DNA of 64,000 nucleotides, taken from positions 1-64,000 of the forward strand of contig CAMBLO010000002.1 in NCBI GenBank assembly GCA_945868505.1, in the 5' to 3' direction. Made by a program: the position numbers and the translations under genes. Position 1 is the first letter of the stretch; every line of letters begins with the position of its first letter. Shown here piece after piece: positions 57,472-64,000 of the stretch. The notes beneath the pieces are model-generated. The model had not been told where the DNA came from, ran no database searches, and saw only the letters and a program-made list of their open reading frames with translations. The DNA is from an uncultured Clostridia bacterium (GTDB lineage: Bacteria > Bacillota > Clostridia > Lachnospirales > Anaerotignaceae).

Positions 57472-57526
57472 GTTACTCTCCTCGCTTTCACTCGATTCCA
57501 TTATCTTTTGAAAATACCTTCTATTG

Positions 57527-57546
57527 GATTTGTTTTCATACAAATC
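57527..57546. promoter_or_regulatory. inverted repeat before the dehydrogenase gene
   Basis: GATTTGT and ACAAATC arms with a 6-base gap, about 60 bases before the ATG. It is a possible operator for a sugar-responsive repressor. Confidence 0.35.
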
Positions 57547-57622
57547 TGTACTTTTTATGATACCAGCATCAGGGAAATTATGCAATGTTTCTGCCTTTCA
57601 AACAGGAAAAATTTCAAAAAAG

Positions 57623-57661
57623 AGAGGTACCACCTCCGGCCGAACCGAAAATGGTACCTCT
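57623..57661 (-). terminator. terminator between the ABC transporter and dehydrogenase genes
   Basis: AGAGGTACCA and TGGTACCTCT form a 10-bp perfect stem. The minus strand ends in CTTTTTT. Confidence 0.75.
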
Positions 57662-57722
57662 AAAAATCCGAGATTACATCAATCAGAAATCACAGGATAC
57701 ATTACTATGTAATTACCTGCAA

Positions 57723-58703
57723 TTAGTCTGTGATCTGGCCTCTTTCTCTGTACATTTCAACATATTCTGTTGCATTGTCCTTTGTGATCAGAACTTCTGC
57801 GATATCTGTGTCGATCTGTGTTTCTTCGCCTGTCAGCAGTTTGTGAACTGTTTCCATGTTCAGAGCTGCCAGATCGATAGCGGACTGCAGGCAAGTTGCT
57901 GTCATTCTGCCTTCTTCGATCAGCAGGCAAGCTTCTGCTGTACCGTCAACGCCGTATACCAGCATATCATCGTACATATCGTTGCCTTTTACTACTTCCA
58001 GAGCACCAGCAGCCATGTTGTCGTTCATGGAGATAACTGCATCGATATCGCCGTGAGCGATTGTCCAGTCTTCCATCAGAGCCATAGCTTCGTCTTTGTT
58101 CCAGTTAGCGAAGTCTTCGCCTACAATTGTTACGTCAGGTCTCTTATCGAAGAATTCTGCTTTCCATGCTTTCAGTCTTTCGTCTGCGTGGAAGTTGCCG
58201 GAGGGCCCCTTCAGAACAACTACTTTAGCATTTTCGGGAACCTGAGTCAGAGCCAGTTCAGCGTTAACCTGAGCCTGTTTGTAAGGGTCAGCATCGACAG
58301 AGGATGCACCTTCGATACCGGAGATTCTGGAGTTTGTTGTGATTGCAACCAGACCAGCTGCTACAACTTCTTCTACATAAGGTCTCTGTGCTTCGCCGTT
58401 GTTGGGCTGTACGATAACTGCATCGAAGCCGTTAGCGATAGCGTTTTCAATTGCTGCGTTTTCTTTGGCATCATCAGCCTCGCCGTCGAATACAGTCAGT
58501 TCAATATCAGGATACTGATCTGCTGCTGCCTTCATTTCGTTTGCCAGCCATGCTGCGAAAGAGTCGGACTGCGCTCTTGCGATATAAGCTACTTTGTAAA
58601 CATCACCGGATGTTTCTTCAGTTGCTGTTTCACCGCCGCCACAGCCTGTCAGTGCAGTTGCTGCCATAGCCAGTGCCATAAATGCTGCTAAATACTTTTT
58701 CAT
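57723..58703 (-). CDS. sugar ABC transporter substrate-binding lipoprotein
   Basis: The protein has 326 residues. The lipobox is ATALTGC (C21), followed by a periplasmic-binding-protein type 1 fold (DAVIVQPNNGEAQRP, DAVISMNDNMAAGALEVVKG, GVDGTAEACLLIEEG), like ribose/galactose binders. It is last in the ABC operon. A pentose or polyol ligand is suggested by the xylB neighbour. Confidence 0.9.
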   Translation of the reverse strand: MKKYLAAFMALAMAATALTGCGGGETATEETSGDVYKVAYIARAQSDSFAAWLANEMKAAADQYPDIELTVFDGEADDAKENAAIENAIANGFDAVIVQPNNGEAQRPYVEEVVAAGLVAITTNSRISGIEGASSVDADPYKQAQVNAELALTQVPENAKVVVLKGPSGNFHADERLKAWKAEFFDKRPDVTIVGEDFANWNKDEAMALMEDWTIAHGDIDAVISMNDNMAAGALEVVKGNDMYDDMLVYGVDGTAEACLLIEEGRMTATCLQSAIDLAALNMETVHKLLTGEETQIDTDIAEVLITKDNATEYVEMYRERGQITD

Positions 58704-58803
58704 GTTACTCTCTCCCTTTCTTTTTTAAAATTTTCTTGTGAGAAATTTTTTGCTCTATTTGAATTTGAATGCTCAAATAAAAGCCTTTGTCAGAAAATGA
58801 AGC

Positions 58804-59811
58804 TTATGCTTTTGCTGCAGGTGCTTCCTCTTTCTTTTCTTCTTCATCCTCTTTTTTCAGGATGACTTTAGGTGCTTTTTTGTTTTTGAAGCGAATATCA
58901 TACAGTACAGCTACTACGATGATAATGCCTTTTACTACCTGCTGGATATAAGAGTCTACGCCCTGCAGGTTCATGATATTGTTCAGACAGCCAATGATGA
59001 AGGAACCAACCAGTGTGCCAGATGTTGTACCAACACCGCCGGAGAAGCTTGTACCGCCGACGATGGCAGCTGTCAGACCTTCCATTTCATAACCAACAGC
59101 ACCGTTGGGCAGACCAGCGTTTACACGAGCCATGAACAGAACGCCGGCAATACCAACCAAGATACCATTGATCAGGAATGCCATGTATTTGGATTTTACA
59201 ACATTGATACCGGAAGCAACAGAGGCTTCTTCATTACCACCGATGGCATAGAAGGAACGTCCCAGCTTCGTATGGTTCATAATATACCAGATGACTATCG
59301 TCGCCACGATCATAAAGATAACAGGGATGGGCATAGGGCCGATCTTCCCCTGACCTACTTTTACATAATTGCCAATCTGCAGGATATTCTGACCAGAGGT
59401 ATACAACAGAGCCAACCCTCTGGCAGCCATCTGGGTCGCCAGTGTTACGATGAAAGCAGGCATATTACAGTTTGCTACAAAGAATGCGTTGATCATATTG
59501 AAGATCACAGCAACACCAATGGCAACGGCAAAAGCAACTGCCATTGAGCCTGTCGATTTATAAAGGCTGACAGACAATACGCCCGCCAAAGCCAGTACCG
59601 CACCGGAGGACAAGTCCAGCAGGCCGGATACGATCAGAACCATTTCACCATAGGCCAGGATTGTCGATACAGACAGCTGTACGGCAATATTGGTAATGTT
59701 TCTGGAGCTTAAGAAGTTGTTATTCATCACTGTGGAAATGATGATCATAAACAACAGAACGAAGAAAATTGAGTATTTCGTCATCAGATGACTTGCTTTA
59801 CTATTTTTCAC
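58804..59811 (-). CDS. sugar ABC transporter permease (RbsC-like)
   Basis: The protein has 335 residues with about eight to ten membrane helices and the RbsC signature GLLDLSSGAVLALAG and GLTAAIVGGTSFSGGVGT. It ends in a charged KKEDEEEKKEE tail, which is unusual for the family. It lies between ATPase and binding-protein genes of the same operon. Confidence 0.9.
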   Translation of the reverse strand: MKNSKASHLMTKYSIFFVLLFMIIISTVMNNNFLSSRNITNIAVQLSVSTILAYGEMVLIVSGLLDLSSGAVLALAGVLSVSLYKSTGSMAVAFAVAIGVAVIFNMINAFFVANCNMPAFIVTLATQMAARGLALLYTSGQNILQIGNYVKVGQGKIGPMPIPVIFMIVATIVIWYIMNHTKLGRSFYAIGGNEEASVASGINVVKSKYMAFLINGILVGIAGVLFMARVNAGLPNGAVGYEMEGLTAAIVGGTSFSGGVGTTSGTLVGSFIIGCLNNIMNLQGVDSYIQQVVKGIIIVVAVLYDIRFKNKKAPKVILKKEDEEEKKEEAPAAKA

Positions 59812-59829
59812 GATAGATCTCCTCCTTTA

Positions 59830-61338
59830 TTATTCCTGAATAATGCTATGTGTACCAGTAGCATAAACCATGATCGCTTCCTGAGAGAATTCCTCTCTCT
59901 TCAGTTCACCAGCGATATGTCCCTGGTTCATAACATAGATTCTGTCACACATACCGATCAATTCGGGCAGCTCAGAGGAAACCATTACGACTGCTTTACC
60001 TGCTTGTGCCACTTCTGTCATCAGTTTATAGATCTCAAATTTCGCACCTACGTCGATACCTCTTGTAGGTTCGTCCAAAATCATGACTTCCGGATCGCGC
60101 ATCATCCATTTTGCCAGCAATACCTTCTGCTGGTTCCCACCGGACAGAGACTGGATAGCTGTTTCCTGAGAAGGTGTTTTTACGCTCATTTTATCGAAAT
60201 ATTTGGCAACTGTCTGTTCCTCTTCTTTTCTATGGGCGTGACCGCCATAGAAGAATTTTTCCAAAGAGGACAGGCTGGCATTTTCCCGCACGCTTCTCAT
60301 AGGAATGATACCGTAACGACGACGGTCTTCAGACAGCATGACCATGCCATGCTTGATACTGTCGGAGGGATGATTTGTTTTGATTTCCTTGCCGTGTACC
60401 TTGACTGTACCTGCATCTGTATGTTCCAGACCAAACAAAGTACGCATGACTTCTGTTCTGCCTGCACCTACCAGACCGGCAAAGCCCACGATTTCGCCTT
60501 TGCCAACATGGAACGAAACATCCTCGAACAACTGACCGCTTTTCAGACCTTCTACCTCCAGCAGAGGTTCGCCGATCTCAATCTCTTCTTTGGGATATAC
60601 ATTTTCCATACGACGACCTACCATCAGGGCGATGACCTCGTCGATATTGGTATCTTCCGCCCGCATACTCTTAACGACCGTACCATCACGGAATACGGTG
60701 ATATCATCAGCAATACGGAATACTTCGTCCATCTTATGGGAAATATAAATGATAGCACAGCCCTTTGCTTTCAAGATCTCGATCTTCTTGAACAGCAGTT
60801 CAACTTCTTTCTGTGTAATAGAGGAAGTTGGTTCGTCCATTACGATGATGGATGCATCGTTGGAAATGGCTTTCATGATCTCCAGCATCTGAATATCAGA
60901 GGTTGTCAGTGTTTTCAGCTTGTCTGTGGGTTTATAAGGAAGATGCTCGTCCTGCAGCAGTTTTACTGTTTTTTCCCGCACTTCTCTCCACTTTACTCTG
61001 CCCAGCTTATCCACAGGCAGACGTCCCAAGAAGATATTTTCTTCTACGGACATTTCAGGCACATAGTTCAATTCCTGTGCGATCATAGCGATACCCAGGG
61101 ATCTCGCTTTGATGGGATCTTTGATTTTTACCGGCTGTTCATCGATATAGATTTCGCCGGCATCGGGTTTATAGATCCCGTTGATGATTTTCATTAGTGT
61201 GGACTTCCCTGCACCATTTTCACCACAAAGCGCATGTACCGTCCCTTTTCTAACTGTAAAGTCAATTTTGTCCAAAGCCTTTACACCCGGAAAAGATTTT
61301 TCAATTTTTGAAACCCGAAGTTTGATATCGTCCCCCAT
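59830..61338 (-). CDS. sugar ABC transporter ATPase, two cassettes (RbsA/MglA-like)
   Basis: The protein has 502 residues. The first cassette has Walker A GENGAGKSTLMKI and DEPTSSITQKEVELL. The second has a degenerate loop GLVGAGRTEVMRTL but keeps SGGNQQKVLLAKW and DEPTRGIDVGAK. Double ATPases of this kind serve ribose, galactose and xylose importers. It is the first gene of the operon. Confidence 0.92.
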   Translation of the reverse strand: MGDDIKLRVSKIEKSFPGVKALDKIDFTVRKGTVHALCGENGAGKSTLMKIINGIYKPDAGEIYIDEQPVKIKDPIKARSLGIAMIAQELNYVPEMSVEENIFLGRLPVDKLGRVKWREVREKTVKLLQDEHLPYKPTDKLKTLTTSDIQMLEIMKAISNDASIIVMDEPTSSITQKEVELLFKKIEILKAKGCAIIYISHKMDEVFRIADDITVFRDGTVVKSMRAEDTNIDEVIALMVGRRMENVYPKEEIEIGEPLLEVEGLKSGQLFEDVSFHVGKGEIVGFAGLVGAGRTEVMRTLFGLEHTDAGTVKVHGKEIKTNHPSDSIKHGMVMLSEDRRRYGIIPMRSVRENASLSSLEKFFYGGHAHRKEEEQTVAKYFDKMSVKTPSQETAIQSLSGGNQQKVLLAKWMMRDPEVMILDEPTRGIDVGAKFEIYKLMTEVAQAGKAVVMVSSELPELIGMCDRIYVMNQGHIAGELKREEFSQEAIMVYATGTHSIIQE

Positions 61339-61523
61339 AGGTTCCTCCCTTCCGTAATACAGACCATAAAAAAGCCCGTTAGTACTTATTGATTGTGTTA
61401 CTTTTTAGAAATAAGCTTTTGAGTATTACGTTCCACATGGCTGCGTTTTAACGCTTTCCCATTGTGCTTATTCTTCATAGAACCTTTATATATGATTTTT
61501 TCAGATTGTACTTATTTTTATTA

Positions 61524-61553
61524 AGTATATACTCAAATGTGCCAAAATGTCAA
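61524..61553 (-). promoter_or_regulatory. promoter of the sugar ABC operon
   Basis: TTGACA (61548-61553) and TATACT (61524-61529) with an 18-base spacer. The leader to the ATG is about 180 bases. Confidence 0.65.
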
Positions 61554-61641
61554 TACTGGATAGGAAATTATATATTCAATTTGAATAAAAAAACTACATA
61601 TATACGACAATTATTGATAACACTTTCTCTATAATAAGTTT

Positions 61642-61655
61642 TGAAACGTGTTTCA
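61642..61655. promoter_or_regulatory. LacI-like palindrome upstream of the ABC promoter
   Basis: TGAAAC-GT-GTTTCA has perfect arms. It resembles a CcpA site but fails the consensus at the central CG, so the binder is uncertain. Confidence 0.3.
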
Positions 61656-61710
61656 TTATGTGACATTTTTCCCTGTCGCATATTGTTCTTTTTTTGCAGG
61701 CAATCCAACT

Positions 61711-61742
61711 AAAAAAGGGCCTTTTCCCAAAGGTCCCTTTTT
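61711..61742 (-). terminator. terminator of the GGDEF gene
   Basis: AAAAGGGCCTTTT and AAAGGTCCCTTTTT pair. It sits 63 bases past the stop. Confidence 0.65.
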
Positions 61743-61805
61743 ACATAAAACGCGTATACTCTTTAAATACTCTCTTCTTTTTCCATCAAGGTTACCTGAT
61801 TAAAA

Positions 61806-62702
61806 TTAATCGGTGCTGACACGGTTTTTGCCATTCTTTTTGCTATGATACATCAAATCATCTGCCCGTTCCACAACCGAATCCACAGTATCCTCCTGAC
61901 GTACTACGGTGATCCCCACAGAAACAGAGACATTCAGCCCTTTTCCTTCCCAGGTGACCTCTGTATTCTGCACCATCTGCCGAAACTTCTCCCCGATCAC
62001 AGGTGCATCGGAAGCATCTGCAATAGCATAAATACCTACATACTCCTCTCCGCCCCATCGACCTACAAGATCATTACGACGCACGCTTCGTTTGATGCCC
62101 GCCGCGATATTTTTCAACACCAAATCACCAACATCATATCCATATTCATTGTTAAAACGACTGAAGTTATCGATATCCGCAAACAATACAGCAATCGGAC
62201 GGCCAAAACGGTGAAATTCCTCTAATTTATAGTGCAAAAAGCTTTCCAGATAACGGCGGTTCGGAAGATGTGTCAGCCCGTCATGCATGGCGATATTTGA
62301 CAAACGCTCCACCAAATCATCCTCATACACAGTGGGCGAATCCTGCGTAAACACCTCCACAGCCCCAACGATCTCACCATTTCTTTTGATCGGAAAGATA
62401 TTTACATAGACAGGGATGCGAAACCCCTCCTTATGGCGAACGAAAACCCTTTCTTGCCGCTGCTGCCCATCGATAAGGGTGGAAAACAGCGGGCACCCCA
62501 TGGTACACAGCGGATGGCCTTTCTCATCAATATGATTGAGGGAGGAAAACTGACATTCCTTGCCTACGATCTCATCCGGCGCATATCCCGTAATTTCCTG
62601 TGCCGCCTTATTCCAAAAAAGAATTTTTCTCTTATTATCTACAAAATATATCCCATCTCTCAGATTATTCAAAATAGTCAGATACAGTTCTTCACTTTCC
62701 AT
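61806..62702 (-). CDS. PAS-GGDEF diguanylate cyclase
   Basis: The protein has 298 residues. A PAS domain (FVDNKRKILFWNKAAQEITGY) lies within residues 1-125, and the GGDEF domain has the active-site variant GRWGGEEYVGI. The upstream inhibitory RxxD is not evident. It would make cyclic di-GMP in response to a PAS signal. It has no membrane segment. The chemotaxis genes beside it suggest motility control. Confidence 0.9.
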   Translation of the reverse strand: MESEELYLTILNNLRDGIYFVDNKRKILFWNKAAQEITGYAPDEIVGKECQFSSLNHIDEKGHPLCTMGCPLFSTLIDGQQRQERVFVRHKEGFRIPVYVNIFPIKRNGEIVGAVEVFTQDSPTVYEDDLVERLSNIAMHDGLTHLPNRRYLESFLHYKLEEFHRFGRPIAVLFADIDNFSRFNNEYGYDVGDLVLKNIAAGIKRSVRRNDLVGRWGGEEYVGIYAIADASDAPVIGEKFRQMVQNTEVTWEGKGLNVSVSVGITVVRQEDTVDSVVERADDLMYHSKKNGKNRVSTD

Positions 62703-62760
62703 GCTCTACTCTCCCATGTAAAAATTTCTGTGTCAATATCAATGCACATTCTATACGAAA

Positions 62761-63129
62761 TCAGCCTTTAATGACTTCTCTCAATCTGCAAAGCACCTTT
62801 TCCTTTTCGAAAGGCTTATAGATAAATCCCTTTGCACCGATTTTTTCCGCCTCCTCAATGGTATCGTCATAAGCAAGAGAAGAAAACATAATAATACGAG
62901 CATCGGGGAATTCACTTAAAATTTGTCTGGAGGCTTCCAGCCCATCCATCCCCGGCATGATAATATCCATTGTTACCAAATCAGGACGAACCTCTTTATA
63001 TACCTCGATGGCTTCCTCGCCGCTGCGGCAATAATGAACAATTTCAAATTCCGTATCCTGCAACAACTTCACCATATTCATATATACAATTTTTGAATCG
63101 TCTACAACCATCAGTCTAGCCAAAATCAT
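62761..63129 (-). CDS. CheY-like response regulator
   Basis: A single receiver domain of 122 residues has VVDDSK, the phospho-acceptor TMDIIMPGMDG (D near 54), and the YKPF lysine. There is no output domain. It lies between CheX-like and GGDEF genes and could be the target of the CheX phosphatase. Confidence 0.92.
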   Translation of the reverse strand: MILARLMVVDDSKIVYMNMVKLLQDTEFEIVHYCRSGEEAIEVYKEVRPDLVTMDIIMPGMDGLEASRQILSEFPDARIIMFSSLAYDDTIEEAEKIGAKGFIYKPFEKEKVLCRLREVIKG

Positions 63130-63159
63130 CCACTCCTTTATTATATAATCAATCCTTTT

Positions 63160-63639
63160 TTATTCATTGGACAACACCAATTTATCGTGCAAAAATATGG
63201 CGGGCTCATATTGCTCGCTCGTATAGCAGAAGGTCATCAAAGAATCTGCTCTTTCACTTTCGGGAAGAAAATATCCCTCTGCAAAGCAAGGACAATGGAA
63301 CCTTGCTCTGGCCTGAATCGTTTGAAAAATCGCAGCCACGATATGTCCACATACCACATTAAAAAACTCCTTGGTACATTCCACAACATCCTCGTAGTTT
63401 TCTACCGTTTCTTCCAGCATATTTTCTGCGATCGCCCTCAGCAACGGCTGCTCTGAACAAAACACAAGACGGATCCGATAATCTCCCTCTAAAGTGGTAT
63501 ATACCGTAGAAAGGTTTTCTTTACAAAAAAGCTCCGCCCGCAAACATTGTGTATCAAACATTCCAAATTGCTGAAGAGATTCCTGCATCACCTTCTGAAT
63601 CGCTGCATATACTTCCTCTCTTCCTTTCGCGCACTCCAT
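63160..63639 (-). CDS. CheX-like chemotaxis phosphatase
   Basis: The protein has 159 residues. ECTKEFFNVVCGHIVAAIF carries the E-x3-N type active-site pattern of CheX/CheC phosphatases. The rest fits the fold loosely. It would dephosphorylate the CheY-like protein encoded 30 bases downstream. Confidence 0.7.
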   Translation of the reverse strand: MECAKGREEVYAAIQKVMQESLQQFGMFDTQCLRAELFCKENLSTVYTTLEGDYRIRLVFCSEQPLLRAIAENMLEETVENYEDVVECTKEFFNVVCGHIVAAIFQTIQARARFHCPCFAEGYFLPESERADSLMTFCYTSEQYEPAIFLHDKLVLSNE

Positions 63640-63708
63640 ATCTATCGTCTCCTTCTCTTTCCTTCAGCGGCACCACAAGATTGCAGCAATGCCGCTATAA
63701 CATAAAGA

Positions 63709-64000
63709 TTAGTAGATCAACAATTCATCCTCTTTCATATGAATATCGCAACGGTACGTCCGCTGTTCTATGGTGCACCATTTATTTCCCAACCGCACCT
63801 TTGTCGTTGGATAAATCGTATCACACAAAATCTTACATTTGGATATATCGATCTCTTTCTGTTCCAATTTTTCCAACTGCTTGAGCATCTGCTCTTTCTT
63901 CATTCCCAATACCGACTTCTGCAAACGAAGTTTTGCCAAGACCTGCGCCCGCGCTCTTTCTTTATTCTCATCTTCCAGAATCTCATATGTATCCAGATAT
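63709..64000 (-). CDS. FapA-like (DUF342) protein, C-terminal part; start outside window
   Basis: The frame stays open to the right edge (about 96 codons seen). A coiled coil (KKEQMLKQLEKLEQKEID) is followed by KCKILCDTIYPTTKVRLGNK, the characteristic DUF342/FapA end repeat. The family is a polymer-like beta-helix protein linked to flagellar and chemotaxis loci. Only this part can be judged. Confidence 0.65.
   Translation of the reverse strand, partial: YLDTYEILEDENKERARAQVLAKLRLQKSVLGMKKEQMLKQLEKLEQKEIDISKCKILCDTIYPTTKVRLGNKWCTIEQRTYRCDIHMKEDELLIY

Larger units (their letters stand above)
61339..61805. other. leader of the sugar ABC operon and gap to the GGDEF gene
   Basis: The 467 bases hold the ABC-operon promoter, a LacI-like palindrome (61642-61655) and the GGDEF-gene terminator. 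No gene was found. Confidence 0.5.

Noticed and set aside
61642-61655. CcpA (cre) site
   Set aside because: The arms are palindromic, but the central bases do not match the cre consensus, so it was kept only as an uncertain LacI-like palindrome.

Overview
The window looks like chromosome of an anaerobic, low-to-mid GC Clostridia (Lachnospirales-like gut Firmicute). The signs are strong AGGAGG ribosome sites, a pyruvate:ferredoxin oxidoreductase, a T-box in front of metY-metA, a yhbY/nadD-yqeK/rsfS cluster, and a TRAP (mtrB) gene. No species can be named from the sequence alone.

Layout. Positions 1-23,700 are an accessory island built against the 3' end of rlmD (23S rRNA uracil methyltransferase). 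Three near-identical sites with the core ACCGTCTC (5440, 8774, 23674) are each followed by a copy of the rlmD C-terminal coding tail, so the island reads as a stack of units. Unit 1 (about 448-4863) is a tightly overlapping minus-strand operon: AbiEi antitoxin, AbiEii nucleotidyltransferase toxin, a Cap4-like (DUF4297) nuclease, a 45-residue micro-ORF and an SMC/Rad50-like ATPase with a zinc hook. Unit 2 (5440-8781) holds only a Ser/Thr kinase with an unusual C-terminal domain and a PD-(D/E)XK-like protein. Unit 3 (8774-23681) is a complete integrative mobilizable element. It has a large serine recombinase whose reading frame runs into the rlmD tail, a MobV relaxase, CHC2 and D5-type primase/helicase genes, an excisionase-like HTH protein, an XRE regulator and its own sigma-70-like factor. 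Its cargo is a defence operon of a BcgI-like fused restriction-modification subunit, a specificity subunit, a SIR2 protein and a HerA ATPase.

Positions 23,700-64,000 are ordinary core genome, mostly on the minus strand: rlmD; an S1-domain protein; purC; the ribosome/NAD cluster yhbY-DUF2974-nadD/yqeK-rsfS; an XRE-cupin regulator; two membrane dipeptidases with a DUF819 membrane protein; a dnaE-mtrB-pfkA-pyk operon; a MacAB-like ABC exporter; the T-box-controlled methionine genes metY-metA (plus strand); a barnase-like lipoprotein with barstar; nifJ (PFOR); two secreted or cell-wall proteins with stalk-like domains; a pentose utilisation region (xylulokinase, polyol dehydrogenase, sugar ABC transporter); and a signalling/chemotaxis group (PAS-GGDEF, CheY-like, CheX-like, FapA-like).

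The genes work together most clearly in the island. The recombinase targets rlmD, and each arriving element appears to bring a replacement rlmD tail, so the host enzyme stays intact while defence cassettes accumulate. The most novel-looking parts are the coupled AbiE/Cap4-like/SMC operon, the kinase plus PD-(D/E)XK cassette that lies between rlmD tails with no recombinase of its own, and the recombinase-rlmD chimera. No CRISPR array, rRNA or tRNA gene was recognised.
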